Shown: positions 20,129 through 29,970 of the stretch, one piece after another
How the letters are laid out: each line of letters starts with the position of its first letter
How positions within the stretch are numbered: position 1 is the first letter of the stretch
DNA from: Actinomycetota bacterium
Lineage (GTDB): Bacteria; Actinomycetota; Actinomycetes; S36-B12; GCA-2699445
Reading direction: 5' to 3'
NCBI GenBank assembly: GCA_029978705.1
Contig: JAPOIY010000012.1
Span: 1 to 64,000, forward strand
Length of the DNA: 64,000 nucleotides
Made by a program: the position numbers and the translations under genes
Notes under the pieces: generated by a model
Database searches by the model: none
The model's input: the letters and a program-made list of their open reading frames with translations, nothing else
Told to the model about the DNA's origin: nothing

Positions 20129-21654
20129 GGCCGCCTCCAGGTGCGCCCGTCGGCCGCCATCATGTCGTAGGCGGACTTCGGCCCCCAGCCACCCGAGGTG
20201 TACTGGTCGGGCTTCCCGTTCTTGGCCCAGTGGTCCAGGATCGGGTCGAGGATCCGCCAGGAGGTCTCGACCTCCTCGATCCGCGGGAACAGCGGCGGGT
20301 CGCCGAGCAGCACGTCGAGGATGAGCCTTTCGTACGCCTCCGGGGACGACTGCGTGAACGAGTCGCCGTACTGGAAGTCCATGTTCACGTCGCGGATCTC
20401 CATCCCGGTGCCCGGGACCTTGGAGCCGAAACGCACGGTCATTCCCTCGTCCGGCTGCACCCGAAAGACGATCGCGTTGTGGCTGAGTTCCTCGACCGAG
20501 GTTTGGGAGAAGGGCAGGTGCGGCGCCCGCTTGAAGATGACCGCGATCTCCGTGACGCGGCGTCCCAGCCGTTTGCCGGTCCGCAGGTAGAACGGCACTC
20601 CCGCCCACCGGCGGTTGTCGATGTCGACGCGGATCGCGGCGAAGGTCTCGGTGGTGGAGGTGGGCGGGATACCCGCTTCCTCGAGGTATCCGATGACGGG
20701 CACACCGCCCTGCCACCCGGGGGCGTACTGGCCGCGGGCGGTGTGGGTGCTCAGGTCCTTGGGCAGCGTGACCGCGCGCAGGACCTTCTCCTTCTCCATC
20801 CGCACGTAGTCGGCGTCGAACGACAGCGGCTCCTCCATGGCGGTCAGCGCCAAGAGCTGCAGCAGGTGGTTCTGGATGACGTCGCGGGCGGCGCCGATCC
20901 CGTCGTAGTAGCCGGCGCGACTGCCGATGCCGATGTCCTCGGCCATCGTGATCTGCACGCTGTCGACGAAGTTGTTGTTCCAGATCGGCTCGAACAGGTT
21001 GTTGGCGAACCGGATCGCCAACAGGTTCTGGACGGTCTCCTTGCCCAGGTAGTGGTCGATGCGGAACACCGACGACGGCTCGAAGACCTCGTCCACGACA
21101 GCGTTGAGTTCCTGGGCGGACTTCAGGTCGTGACCGAACGGCTTCTCGATGACGACACGGCGCCACGCCTTGCCCGGCGACTCGCTGAGGCCGGACCGCT
21201 TCAGCTGTTTGACCACGACGGGGAAGAACCGGGGCGGGATGGAGAAGTAGAAGGCGTGGTTGCCGCCGGTACCGCGCATGGAGTCGAGGTCGCCGAGCAC
21301 GGCGGCCAGTTGGTCGAATGCGGCGTCGTCGCCGAAGTCGCCCGCGACGTAGCGGATGCCCTCGCTGAGTTGCTGCCACACCTCTTCGTGGAAGGGGGTG
21401 CGGGAGTGCTGCTTGACCGAGTCGTGCACGATCTGCGCGAAGTCCTGGTCCGCCCACTCCTGGCGGGCGAACCCGACCAGCGCGAAGTTGGGCGGCAGGA
21501 GGCCGCGGTTGGCGAGATCGTAGATGGCCGGCATGACCTTCTTGCGGGCCAGGTCACCGGTGACCCCGAAGATCACCATGGAGCAAGGTCCCGCGATGCG
21601 GGGGAGACGGCGGTCGCGGGCGTCCCGCAGCGGATTGGCGACCTCGGTCGTCAT
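20125..21654 (-). CDS. zwf: Glucose-6-phosphate 1-dehydrogenase
   Basis: A 509-residue glucose-6-phosphate dehydrogenase, the NADP-reducing entry to the oxidative pentose-phosphate pathway. The nucleotide-binding '[14 protein letters not shown]' (~residues 26-39), the active-site signature '[13 protein letters not shown]' and the downstream 'YLRTGKRL' are intact. The start at 21654 overlaps the tal stop (ATGA). The upstream extension in the track belongs to the tal region. It is followed directly by its partner opcA. Confidence 0.98.
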   Translation of the reverse strand: MTTEVANPLRDARDRRLPRIAGPCSMVIFGVTGDLARKKVMPAIYDLANRGLLPPNFALVGFARQEWADQDFAQIVHDSVKQHSRTPFHEEVWQQLSEGIRYVAGDFGDDAAFDQLAAVLGDLDSMRGTGGNHAFYFSIPPRFFPVVVKQLKRSGLSESPGKAWRRVVIEKPFGHDLKSAQELNAVVDEVFEPSSVFRIDHYLGKETVQNLLAIRFANNLFEPIWNNNFVDSVQITMAEDIGIGSRAGYYDGIGAARDVIQNHLLQLLALTAMEEPLSFDADYVRMEKEKVLRAVTLPKDLSTHTARGQYAPGWQGGVPVIGYLEEAGIPPTSTTETFAAIRVDIDNRRWAGVPFYLRTGKRLGRRVTEIAVIFKRAPHLPFSQTSVEELSHNAIVFRVQPDEGMTVRFGSKVPGTGMEIRDVNMDFQYGDSFTQSSPEAYERLILDVLLGDPPLFPRIEEVETSWRILDPILDHWAKNGKPDQYTSGGWGPKSAYDMMAADGRTWRRP

Positions 21655-22775
21655 GACACCTCGGCGCTGGACTTGAGGGCGGCCTCGATGGTGCCCAGCA
21701 GTTCCTCCCAGGCCTCGATGAACTTCTCGACGCCCTCCTTCTCCAGGACCGCGAACACGTCGGCCATGTCGATGCCGACCGCCGCGATGTCGACGAAGAC
21801 CTGCTTGGCTTCGTCGATGTAGGGCGTGATGGTGTCGCCGGTGATCTCGCCGTGGTCGGCCACGGCCATCATCGTCGCCTCGGGCATCGTGTTCACCACA
21901 CCCTGGGTGACGAGGTCCACCACGTAGCGGGTGTCGTCGAAGCGGGGGTCCTTCACCCCCGTCGACGCCCACAGCGGACGCTGCGGCATGGCGCCGGCGG
22001 CGGCGAGCGCCTTCCAGCGGTCGGAGGCCATGACCTCCTCGAACTTGCTGTAGGCGATGCGGGCGTTGGCAATGGCCGCGGTCCCGAGCAGCGCGGTGGC
22101 CTCGGGGGTGCCGATGGCCTCCAGGCGCTTGTCGACCTCGCTGTCGACCCGGCTGACGAAGAACGACGCCACCGACTGGATCTGGCTGAGGTCGTGGCCG
22201 TTCGCCTGGGCCTTCTCCAGGCCGGACAGCCATGCGTCCATGACCTTCTCGTAGGCGTCGGGGCTGAAGATGAGCGTGACGTTGACGCTGATGCCGTTGC
22301 CGAGCACCTCGGTGATGGCCGGCAGGCCCTCGTCGATGCCGGGGATCTTGATCAGAGCGTTGGGGCGGTCCACCATCCACCACAGGGCCTTGGCCTCGGC
22401 GATGGTCTCGGCGGTCTTGTGCGCGAAGCGCGGGTCCACCTCGATGGAGACGCGTCCGTCGACGCCGCCGGTGGCCTCCCACACGGGCCGCATGATGTCG
22501 CAGGCGTCGCGTACATCGGTCGTGGTCAGCGCCCGCACGGCCTCGCCGCGGCTCACTCCGCGGGCCGCGAGCTCGGACAACTGGGCGGCGTAGGCGCCGG
22601 CGTCGCCGCCGATGGCCTTGTTGAAGATGGCGGGGTTCGTGGTGACGCCCGTGACCGAGTCGTCGTCGATCAGCTGCTGCAGGCCGCCGCTCTTGATGCG
22701 GTCCCGGTCCAGGTCGTCCAACCAGATGGACACGCCGGCATCGGCCAGTGCCTGCAACCGCTCGGACTTCGACAT
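21651..22775 (-). CDS. tal: Transaldolase (actinobacterial type)
   Basis: A 374-residue transaldolase moving dihydroxyacetone units between sugar phosphates. '[13 protein letters not shown]' near the N-terminus, '[12 protein letters not shown]' mid-protein and the Schiff-base Lys region '[15 protein letters not shown]' are present. The length fits the stand-alone actinobacterial form and there is no fused glucose-6-phosphate isomerase. The start has GAGGAGGCCCC just upstream. A 135-bp gap separates it from tkt, and its stop overlaps zwf. Confidence 0.97.
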   Translation of the reverse strand: MSKSERLQALADAGVSIWLDDLDRDRIKSGGLQQLIDDDSVTGVTTNPAIFNKAIGGDAGAYAAQLSELAARGVSRGEAVRALTTTDVRDACDIMRPVWEATGGVDGRVSIEVDPRFAHKTAETIAEAKALWWMVDRPNALIKIPGIDEGLPAITEVLGNGISVNVTLIFSPDAYEKVMDAWLSGLEKAQANGHDLSQIQSVASFFVSRVDSEVDKRLEAIGTPEATALLGTAAIANARIAYSKFEEVMASDRWKALAAAGAMPQRPLWASTGVKDPRFDDTRYVVDLVTQGVVNTMPEATMMAVADHGEITGDTITPYIDEAKQVFVDIAAVGIDMADVFAVLEKEGVEKFIEAWEELLGTIEAALKSSAEVS

Positions 22776-22910
22776 GGGGCCTCCTCAGGCATTACGCGGT
22801 CTCCCGCGCGGAGCATCCGCTCCTTGCGCGAGGCTAGCGACCTGACGGCGTGATTGCCCGATGTCGGGGCATGTTCGGACAAACCCCGCCGAGCTGCGTG
22901 TGGGGCCGGA

Positions 22911-24986
22911 TCAGCTGGCGGCGGCCGACGCGATGGACTCCTTGGCGGCGGTGACCACGGCGTCGGCGGTGATGCCGAACTTCTCGAACAGCAGGGCGCC
23001 GTCAGCCGAGGCGCCGAAGTGGTCGATGCCGATGGTCCGGCCGTAGCTGCCGACGTACTTCCACCACGGGATGGTGACGCCGGCCTCGATGGAGACGCGG
23101 GCCGTCACGGCGGGCGGCAGCACCTCGTCCTGGTAGGACTGGGGCTGTTCGGCGAACCACTCCAGGCACGGCATCGAGATGACGCGGGCCTTCACGCCGT
23201 CGCCGGCCAGGGTGGCCTGCGCTTCGAGGGCGAGCTGCACTTCCGAGCCGGTGGCCAGCAGCAGCACGTCCGGGGTGCCGTCGCAGTCGTTGAGGACGTA
23301 GGCCCCCTTGGCGACGTTGTCGGCCGAGGCGTACTTCTCGCGGTCGAGCACCGGGATGCCCTGGCGGCTGAGGACCAGCCCGGAGGGGGTGCCGCGCTTG
23401 ACGATCTCGAGCCACGCCGTCGCGGTCTCGGTGGCGTCGGCGGGGCGCACCATGTTCAGTTGCGGGATGAGGCGCAGCGCCCAGACGGTCTCGATGGGCT
23501 GATGGGTGGGGCCGTCCTCGCCGAGGCCGACGGAGTCGTGGGTCCACACGTAGACGCTGCGCACGTTCATCAGCGCGCCGACGCGCACGGCGCCGCGCAT
23601 GTAGTCGCTGAACACGAGGAAGGTGCCACCGAACGGCTTGAGCAGCCCGGACAGGGCGAGGCCGTTGATGGCGGCGCCCATGGCGTGCTCCCGGACCCCG
23701 AAGTGCAGGACCCGGCCGTACGGCGAGTGCGGTCCGGCGAAGGGGGAGTCCTTCTTCACGAAGATGCTCTCGGGCAGGAACGACGGGGCGCCCTCGATGG
23801 TGGTGAGGTTGGACTCGGCCAGGTCCGCGGACCCGCCGAGCATCTCGGGCAGTGCGGCGGCCAGCGCCTGGATGACGGTGGACGACGCCTTGCGGGTGGC
23901 GATCGACGTGCCGGCCTCGAAGGTGGGCAGGTCGATGTCGGGCAGTTGCCCGGAGAGGATGCGGTCCAGCAGCGCGGCGCGGTCGGGATTGGCCTGCTGC
24001 CACGCCTCGAACTGCTTCTCCCACTCAGCCTTGGCGGCCTCGCCGCGGTCCTTGACCTTGCGGGCGTGGGCTAGCACCTTGTCGTCGACCTCGAAGGACT
24101 TGCCGGGGTCGAAGCCGAGGATCTCCTTGACGTCGCGGATCTCGTCCTCGCCGAGGTCGGCGCCGTGGGCCTTGTAGGTGTTCTTCTTGTTGGGGGCGGG
24201 CCAGCCGATGATGCTGCGCAGCCGGATGAACGTGGGGGAGCCCTTGTGGGCGCGGGCCTCGGTCATCACGTCGTTGAGGGCTTTGAGGTCGATGCTGCCG
24301 TCCTCGCCGAGGGGCACCTCGTAGGTCTTCCAGCCGTAGGACTTGTAACGCTCGACGGTGTTCTCGCTGAACGCGATCGCGGTGTCGTCCTCGATGGAGA
24401 TGTGGTTGTCGTCCCAGATGACGGTCAGGTTGTCGAGCTGCTGCGTGCCGGCCAGCGAGGAGGCCTCCGACGTGATGCCCTCCTCCATGCAGCCGTCACC
24501 GGCGATGACCCAGATGTGGTGGTCGAAGGGGCTCGTGCCGGCGGGGGCGTCGGGGTCGAACAGGCCGCGTTCGTAGCGCTGCCCCATGGCCATGCCCACG
24601 GCCGTGGACAGGCCCTGACCGAGCGGGCCGGTCGTGGTCTCGACGCCGACCGTGTGCCCGTACTCGGGATGGCCGGGGGTGAGGCTGCCCCACGTCCGGA
24701 AGCCTTCGAGGTCGCTGACCTCCAAGCCGTAGCCGGACAGGAACAGCTGGATGTACAGGGTGAGGCTGGAGTGACCGGCGGACAGCACGAACCGGTCGCG
24801 GCCCAGCCACTTGGCGTCGGCGGGATCGTGCTTGAGGAACTTCTGGAACAGCAGGTAGGCGGCTGGGGCGAGGCTCATGGCGGTGCCGGGGTGCCCGTTG
24901 CCGGTCTTGTGCACCGCGTCGGCGGCCAGCACCCGTGCGGTGGCCACTGCCCGGTCGTCCAACTCGGTCCATTCGAGGTCGCTCAC
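22911..24986 (-). CDS. tkt: Transketolase
   Basis: A 691-residue thiamine-diphosphate enzyme of the non-oxidative pentose-phosphate pathway. The sugar/TPP-binding 'HKTGNGHPGTAMSLAPAAY', the TPP motif 'GDGCMEEGITSEASSLAGT' and the pyrimidine-domain 'EDGPTHQPIE' with 'GVREHAMGAA' are clear. The GTG at 24986 is chosen over the track start at 25001 because AAAGGGA lies between them as its ribosome-binding site. It is the first gene of tkt-tal-zwf-opcA-pgl. A TAGGCT at 25034-25039 (minus strand) may be its -10. Confidence 0.97.
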   Translation of the reverse strand: MSDLEWTELDDRAVATARVLAADAVHKTGNGHPGTAMSLAPAAYLLFQKFLKHDPADAKWLGRDRFVLSAGHSSLTLYIQLFLSGYGLEVSDLEGFRTWGSLTPGHPEYGHTVGVETTTGPLGQGLSTAVGMAMGQRYERGLFDPDAPAGTSPFDHHIWVIAGDGCMEEGITSEASSLAGTQQLDNLTVIWDDNHISIEDDTAIAFSENTVERYKSYGWKTYEVPLGEDGSIDLKALNDVMTEARAHKGSPTFIRLRSIIGWPAPNKKNTYKAHGADLGEDEIRDVKEILGFDPGKSFEVDDKVLAHARKVKDRGEAAKAEWEKQFEAWQQANPDRAALLDRILSGQLPDIDLPTFEAGTSIATRKASSTVIQALAAALPEMLGGSADLAESNLTTIEGAPSFLPESIFVKKDSPFAGPHSPYGRVLHFGVREHAMGAAINGLALSGLLKPFGGTFLVFSDYMRGAVRVGALMNVRSVYVWTHDSVGLGEDGPTHQPIETVWALRLIPQLNMVRPADATETATAWLEIVKRGTPSGLVLSRQGIPVLDREKYASADNVAKGAYVLNDCDGTPDVLLLATGSEVQLALEAQATLAGDGVKARVISMPCLEWFAEQPQSYQDEVLPPAVTARVSIEAGVTIPWWKYVGSYGRTIGIDHFGASADGALLFEKFGITADAVVTAAKESIASAAAS

Positions 24987-25110
24987 AGCTGTCCCTTTCA
25001 CGTCGGCGGGGCGCTACGGCGGCCCCGCGCCGCAGCCTAGCCAGATGGGCGGGTCGTCGCTCAGGAAGTCGTCGGGACTGCGTGGGCGGCCCCGCCTGCG
25101 GTGGGTCCGG

Positions 25111-26361
25111 TCAGGAGGGCGGGGGCCGCCAGTCCGGCGGCGGGGGGTAGGCGGGTCCCGTGGGTGGCGGCAGGCTCAGGTGGGGGGGTACGGCGACGAC
25201 CGTCGCTGGCGGCGGCGGCGCGGCCGGCGGCGGCGGGCGCCGGCCGCTACGACGGCGGTAGAGGAGCAGTCCGGCGATCACTGCCGCCAGGACTCCCAGT
25301 CCGATCAGGAGGGGCAGCATCCAAGACTGCTTGATGACGATGGGCTCACGCGCCGGCGCGCTGATGGTGAACTCAGGCGCCTTGAGGACGAACTTGAAGT
25401 CGTACTGACCGGGCTCCCAGCCCTGACTCGGAACGTAAGAGCCGTTGGCGTCGGTCAAGCCGTTGGGCAGGGAGTCGAAGTCACGAATCGAAACCGATTC
25501 AAGAACGTGCCCGTCTCGACTGACTTCCACCGAAAGGTGAAGCGGGCCGTCAACCTTCTTTAGGTTGTTTTGCAGAGAAGAAACGAGTTTGGCTGAGGTG
25601 ATGTTTCCCAAGTTGGGTTGGGGGAGAGCCTCGGCGAAGGCGAAACTAACCGTTGTTACTTCAATCGACACCTCCTTCGTCTCTCCATCGTTCACAGCGA
25701 AATCCACAGACTCGCTGGTCAACCCCTTGATCTCAAATGTTCCCCGATACTGGCCCGGAGCTACCCGGGCCTGAAGGGATTCGCCCGATTCGGTTGCCAC
25801 CACCACAGGTGGCGCCTTGCCTCGAGCCTGGCTCAGCGTAAAGTTGCCGCTGACCGGAAAGCCACCCGCGGAACTTGCTGCCTTCAGGATGACCGTGGCG
25901 GCCGCTCCTGATACGCGAACGGCGAAGTTCGCTCCCACTGCCGGCGCGAAGGCGATGCCTCCCCCCTTTGGCATCGGAACGTCCACCTGCTTGACATTGA
26001 TGGCCACGGGATAGATCCCGCCGGCCACCGTCTCAGCGATTTCAACCCCAAAGGGAATCTGAAGGGAGCCCCCCGATTCGATGGTCCCTTTCCGCGTCGC
26101 GGGCGAAATAGTGATGCCGTCCGGCGCCTGGGTTTCCCAGACTACCTTTGCGGGACGTGGTCCCGAATTATCCACCTGGATCCACTGCTCGGGAGGGATC
26201 TCCTGCCCCGGGTATCCCGAGATGACAACGTTCTCCGTAAAGGACTTGCTGATCCCCAGAGAGGGAGAATCTTCCACCGCTGACGCAGGAGCCGCCGAAA
26301 GCGCGCTCGTGGCACCACCCAACATGAGCCCGACTACCAGACCCCGAAAAACGAACTTCAC
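25111..26361 (-). CDS. Secreted, membrane-anchored Ig-like surface protein of low GC
   Basis: About 416 residues from GTG 26361 (a longer GTG start at 26391 is possible). The order is: Sec signal peptide ('FRGLVVGLMLGGATSALSAA', cleavage after ASA); two or three beta-rich Ig/DUF916-like segments with 'VISGYPGQEIPPEQWIQVDN'; a transmembrane helix ('MLPLLIGLGVLAAVIAGLLL'); RRR; and a Pro-rich cytoplasmic tail. No enzymatic motif is visible. This resembles the anchored partner in two-gene surface systems, a family inference made by eye. Codon use in the middle of the gene is much less GC-rich than its neighbours, suggesting acquisition or relaxed selection. It follows the next listed gene in the direction of transcription. 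Confidence 0.75.
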   Translation of the reverse strand: MKFVFRGLVVGLMLGGATSALSAAPASAVEDSPSLGISKSFTENVVISGYPGQEIPPEQWIQVDNSGPRPAKVVWETQAPDGITISPATRKGTIESGGSLQIPFGVEIAETVAGGIYPVAINVKQVDVPMPKGGGIAFAPAVGANFAVRVSGAAATVILKAASSAGGFPVSGNFTLSQARGKAPPVVVATESGESLQARVAPGQYRGTFEIKGLTSESVDFAVNDGETKEVSIEVTTVSFAFAEALPQPNLGNITSAKLVSSLQNNLKKVDGPLHLSVEVSRDGHVLESVSIRDFDSLPNGLTDANGSYVPSQGWEPGQYDFKFVLKAPEFTISAPAREPIVIKQSWMLPLLIGLGVLAAVIAGLLLYRRRSGRRPPPPAAPPPPATVVAVPPHLSLPPPTGPAYPPPPDWRPPPS

Positions 26362-26497
26362 GCTCGCTCGCCCCTGCCCAACGGACCTCACGGATGATGC
26401 TCCTTGCTTTGCCGCAGGCTAACGCAGGTCGGATGAGTTGTAGCCGAGAGATTGGAGGGCCCCACAGCGCGTTGTGGGCTGACATCCAGAGTTAGGC

Positions 26498-27628
26498 CTA
26501 GTCGGCGGTCACGCCGATCGAAATGGTGCCCTGGTAGGAGTTGGTGTTCAGCCGGGGGATGTTCGTCCCCAGCCAAAGTTTGAAACTCTGCGCCGGTGTG
26601 GTGTCCCCGGACTCCGTCGTCCCGCTGCTCAGAACGCTCGTCTCGACATCAGCTAGGGATGCACTCAGCCGAGTGGTCCCGGTTCCGTCATACGCGCCCG
26701 CTCCCGGGTCCACATCGATCGCGAAGCCGCGGAAGACGCTGTTGACGCCGTTGGTGTTGGTGGTGCCGCCCGCATTGCTCAGCGTTGTCTGCGTGTCTGT
26801 GAATGTGGATGTGGACATCTGGACATCGGTTCCGCCGTTGGTGACGAGAGTGCCGGAGGAGACGTCCTGTGCGCTGCCGGGCGTCGCGCTACCTCCGGTG
26901 GTCACTGATCCCCAACTGACCGGTGAGCGTTGTGTCTGGACTCGCGCATGGTGGGCCATCGTGTACCCGGTCTCGTCCGAAGCGCTGTCCTGCGCGATGC
27001 CGTCGTCGGCGGTGACCTTGACCGCCCAGTTGACGCTCTCCTTGGCCACCTCGCTGGGCCGGAAGAAGAACTTCATCTGCATGGACGTAGCCGACTCGAC
27101 GTAGTTGCTGATGTTGTACCAACTGTCCTGCGCGCCCCCCTGTCCATTGAAAGTGTTGCTCAGAGCGGCTGGGGCAGAGTCACCACCTGTGCCCAACGCC
27201 CAGAAGGTGTTGTCGGTACCGCCACCGCTCCTGGCAGTTATCTCGAAGTTGTTGGTCGGTGCTGTGCGAGTCCAGGTGATACGGGCCGTGTGACGAGCAT
27301 CAAGCGCGCCGTCCAGGCAACTGCCGGTCGCGTTCTGACCCTTCTCGTAGATGCAGAGGGTGACGGAGTTGAGATCGGCGAGGGTGTCGCTGTCCGACAC
27401 GGTCGCGTCAATCTCGTAAGCCCCGTTGTCGGTGTAGTCATCAGGAGTCATGGTAGCGGATTGATCCGCAAGCGTCACCTGCGGCGTTGCATTGGTCGGT
27501 TCGAAAGTGTCCGCCCGTGCGGCTCCCGCAACACACACCGTGAAGCCGGACGCCAACAGACCGGCGGCGATGATGCCGACGGCGGGAGACTTCCAAGGAT
27601 CCTTGCGGGCTGACGTTGAACGCTGCAT
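26498..27628 (-). CDS. Secreted Thr/Ser-rich repeat-like surface protein, function unknown
   Basis: 376 residues from ATG 27628. This start is chosen because AAAGGCAGCAGC lies just before it, inside the longer track ORF. Features are a basic N-terminus, a hydrophobic signal ('VGIIAAGLLASGFTVCVAGA') and cleavage near ARA-DT. A long beta-rich, Thr/Ser/Gly/Asp-rich body contains a Cys pair ('VTLCIYEK', 'GSCLDGAL'), and the ending 'NSYQGTISIGVTAD' resembles the last strand of secreted Ig-like or WxL-type domains. No WxL motif proper or sortase signal is present. It is upstream of, and probably co-transcribed with, the membrane-anchored protein 136 bp further on; the two may form one surface complex. 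Confidence 0.7.
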   Translation of the reverse strand: MQRSTSARKDPWKSPAVGIIAAGLLASGFTVCVAGAARADTFEPTNATPQVTLADQSATMTPDDYTDNGAYEIDATVSDSDTLADLNSVTLCIYEKGQNATGSCLDGALDARHTARITWTRTAPTNNFEITARSGGGTDNTFWALGTGGDSAPAALSNTFNGQGGAQDSWYNISNYVESATSMQMKFFFRPSEVAKESVNWAVKVTADDGIAQDSASDETGYTMAHHARVQTQRSPVSWGSVTTGGSATPGSAQDVSSGTLVTNGGTDVQMSTSTFTDTQTTLSNAGGTTNTNGVNSVFRGFAIDVDPGAGAYDGTGTTRLSASLADVETSVLSSGTTESGDTTPAQSFKLWLGTNIPRLNTNSYQGTISIGVTAD

Positions 27629-27736
27629 GCTGCTGCCTTTCACTCACGCCGCTGGGACCACCACCACCGGCTTCCCCGTGACGAACATCTTGTGACGTGG
27701 GACACGCGATGGGAGCGTGAAGGGCGGATAGCCCCA

Positions 27737-27768
27737 GTTCTTCACCCGATAGGGGGCACCAGAAGAAC
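27737..27768 (-). repeat. Inverted repeat in the leader of the surface-protein gene
   Basis: GTTCTTC and GAAGAAC are perfect 7-bp arms separated by 18 bases, and inside them CCC-GATA-GGG can form a second stem. It lies ~110 bases upstream of ATG 27628 on the minus strand. It could be an operator or a structured RNA leader. It does not match a riboswitch I recognise. Confidence 0.45.
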
Positions 27769-27919
27769 CGGAGCAGATGCTGTCTTGAGACGAACAAGAA
27801 AGACCGGCAACAATATGACAATTATCTCAGCGCGGCCCCAGTGACACGCCGGCGAGATCTCAGGTCGAGCGCCGCGCCACCCACCCCCACCACGTCCCCA
27901 AACGCCCCAACCCGCGGGC

Positions 27920-27925
27920 TAGACT
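27920..27925 (+). promoter_or_regulatory. Possible -10 hexamer for ctaB
   Basis: TAGACT matches TANNNT and lies 34 bases before the ctaB GTG, giving a short leader that contains GTGGAGC as a ribosome-binding site. The -35 is unclear. Confidence 0.4.
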
Positions 27926-27959
27926 GACCCCGCCCGAGGCGCCGGCGAGTGGAGCATCT

Positions 27960-28922
27960 GTGACGGCCATCGACCCGACCGAGTCGGTCGGCGCCGTGCA
28001 CCCTGCCAGCGCACCCGCAGCATCGGATGCTCCCGTCGTCGTGACGCGGTCCTGGCGCACCACCGTCTCCGCCTACGTCGCCCTCACCAAGCCGCGCATC
28101 ATCGAACTGCTGCTCGTCACCACCGTTCCGGCCATGCTGCTGGCGGCCCAGGGGCTGCCGCCGCTGCGGATCGTGCTGGGAACCCTCATCGGCGGCACGC
28201 TGGCCGCCGCCGGGGCCAACACCATGAACTCCTACATCGACCGCGACATCGACGCGGTCATGCACCGCACCGGCGCCCGGCCGCTCGCCACCGGCAGCAT
28301 CCCGCCGCGCAACGCCATGGTCTTCGGCTGGCTGCTCTCCCTGGCCGCAGTCGTGGTCCTGGGGGCCACCACCAACTGGGTCGCCGCCGCTCTGGGCGCC
28401 CTGGCCATCGCGCTGTACGTCGTCGGCTACACCCTGGTCCTGAAACGCCGCACGCCGCAGAACATCGTGTGGGGCGGCGCCGCGGGCTGCATGCCCGTGC
28501 TGATCGGCTGGTCCGCGGTCACCGGCTCCCTGGCGTGGCCGCCGGTCGTGCTCTTCTTCATCGTCTTCTTCTGGACGCCACCGCACTACTGGCCCCTGTC
28601 GCTGCGCTACAAGTCCGACTACGCCGCCGCCAATGTGCCCATGCTCCCCGTCGTCTCCGACGCCCAGGACGTGGCCCGCAAGATCGTCCTCTACTCGTGG
28701 GTGATGGTCGCCACCTCACTGGTGCTGATCCCCGTCGCCCACATGGGCTGGCTGTACGCGATCACCGCCGTCGTCCTCGGCGCCGGCTTCCTGTGGGAGG
28801 CCTACGCCCTGCAGCGCCGCGTCGGCACCCCCCGGCTGAACCCCATGCGGTTGTTCCACGGCTCCATCACCTACCTGTCACTGCTCTTCCTCGCGGTCGC
28901 CGTCGACGCGTTCCTCGGCTAG
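27960..28922 (+). CDS. ctaB: Protoheme IX farnesyltransferase (haem O synthase)
   Basis: A 320-residue UbiA-family prenyltransferase converting haem B to haem O in the membrane, the first step toward haem A for cytochrome aa3 oxidase. '[23 protein letters not shown]' is the Asp-rich prenyl-diphosphate/Mg site (~residues 82-104). '[20 protein letters not shown]' is the second conserved loop. About eight or nine membrane helices are visible. The GTG start has GGAG upstream. ctaA follows 43 bp later, completing the pathway. Confidence 0.96.
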   Translation: MTAIDPTESVGAVHPASAPAASDAPVVVTRSWRTTVSAYVALTKPRIIELLLVTTVPAMLLAAQGLPPLRIVLGTLIGGTLAAAGANTMNSYIDRDIDAVMHRTGARPLATGSIPPRNAMVFGWLLSLAAVVVLGATTNWVAAALGALAIALYVVGYTLVLKRRTPQNIVWGGAAGCMPVLIGWSAVTGSLAWPPVVLFFIVFFWTPPHYWPLSLRYKSDYAAANVPMLPVVSDAQDVARKIVLYSWVMVATSLVLIPVAHMGWLYAITAVVLGAGFLWEAYALQRRVGTPRLNPMRLFHGSITYLSLLFLAVAVDAFLG

Positions 28923-28952
28923 CCGTCGCGAACCCCGGCCCCGCCTCCCGCG

Positions 28953-28958
28953 TACGCT
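28953..28958 (+). promoter_or_regulatory. -10-like hexamer for leaderless ctaA
   Basis: TACGCT ends seven bases before the ctaA GTG with no Shine-Dalgarno sequence between, consistent with a leaderless start separate from ctaB. Confidence 0.4.
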
Positions 28959-28965
28959 GGACCCC

Positions 28966-29943
28966 GTGACCACGACGGCTGCCGCGACCACCCCGCGCAC
29001 CGCTTCAGCCGCCCCTCCATGGCTCGTGTGGATCTTCCGGGTCAACCTCATCGTCCAGGTCGGCATCGTCGTCACCGGCGGCCTGGTGCGGCTGACCGGA
29101 TCCGGACTCGGCTGCCCCACCTGGCCCGAGTGCGTGGACGGCTCGGTCCTGCCCACCGCGCGGCAGGAGGAGGCCTGGCACAAGTACGTCGAGTTCGGCA
29201 ACCGCACCCTCACCTCAGTGCTCGGCATCGCCGCCCTCGCCGCGCTCGTCGGGGCGTTCGTCTGGTGGCGCGGCCAGCGCTCCCGCGGGCGGCCGGCTCG
29301 CACGCCTATCCTGCTGCTGTCCGCCGTCCCCCTGCTCGGCACCGTCGCGCAGGCCGTGCTGGGCGGCATCACCGTGCTGACCGGGCTGAACCCCGCCATC
29401 GTCGCAGCCCACTTCCTGGTGTCCATCGCGATTATCGGCGGGTGTGTGGTCCTCGTCGACCGCGCCCAGGACCCCGGCGATCGCCCGGTCACCCCGTTGG
29501 TGCGGCCCGAGGTGATCTGGCTGGCGAACACCCTGGTCGTCGTCGGCGCTGTCGTCGTGGTCCTCGGCACGGTCGTGACCGGCAGCGGACCCAACTCCGG
29601 GGACTTCGACGTCGCCCACCGCCTGCCCGTGGACATGCGCACCGCCGCCTGGGTCCATGCCGACGTGGTCTACCTGTTCGTCGGACTCGTCGTGGCGATG
29701 ATCGTGGCGCTGCGACTGGTCTCCGGACCGGCCCTGGCGTGGCACCGGCTGTGGCTGCTGGTCGCCGCCTGCCTGGCCAATGCCCTCGTCGGCTACACCC
29801 AACTGTTCACGGGCCTGCCGTGGGCCGTGGTCGCCACCCACATGCTGCTCGCGTGCCTGGTGTGGGTGTCCGTGCTGCGCCTGCGGCTGGCGCTGCGCAC
29901 GCGCGGGGTCGTCTCCGACGCGGTCGACCTGCGCGCCGCGTGA
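28966..29943 (+). CDS. ctaA: Haem A synthase
   Basis: A 325-residue membrane protein of the COX15/CtaA family, oxidising haem O to haem A. Eight hydrophobic helices are visible. 'GGLVRLTGSGLGCPTWPECVDG' (~residues 38-59) carries the conserved loop with its Cys pair. His residues that would ligate haem occur in 'EFGNRT', 'AAHFLVSIAI' and 'THMLLACLVW'. It is downstream of ctaB and ends 27 bp from the convergent phosphatase gene. Fused or accessory domains are absent. Confidence 0.94.
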   Translation: MTTTAAATTPRTASAAPPWLVWIFRVNLIVQVGIVVTGGLVRLTGSGLGCPTWPECVDGSVLPTARQEEAWHKYVEFGNRTLTSVLGIAALAALVGAFVWWRGQRSRGRPARTPILLLSAVPLLGTVAQAVLGGITVLTGLNPAIVAAHFLVSIAIIGGCVVLVDRAQDPGDRPVTPLVRPEVIWLANTLVVVGAVVVVLGTVVTGSGPNSGDFDVAHRLPVDMRTAAWVHADVVYLFVGLVVAMIVALRLVSGPALAWHRLWLLVAACLANALVGYTQLFTGLPWAVVATHMLLACLVWVSVLRLRLALRTRGVVSDAVDLRAA

Positions 29944-29970
29944 CGGGCGAGGCGACGTGGCACCGATGAC

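Larger units (their letters stand above)
27629..27959. other. 331-bp divergent intergenic region
   Basis: The only gene-free stretch over 300 bp. It separates the surface-protein pair (minus) from ctaB (plus). It holds a short AT-rich block ('AACAATATGACAATTATC' near 27810-27830), unusual for this DNA and likely promoter sequence. It also holds a 32-bp inverted repeat (27737-27768) in the predicted minus-strand leader and a TAGACT -10 candidate for ctaB (27920-27925). No tRNA-like fold or ORF with a good start was seen. Confidence 0.6.

Noticed and set aside
22776-22910. A terminator or second promoter in the tkt-tal gap
   Set aside because: Only a five-pair CCCGA/TCGGG stem and no convincing -10 were found, so nothing is annotated there.
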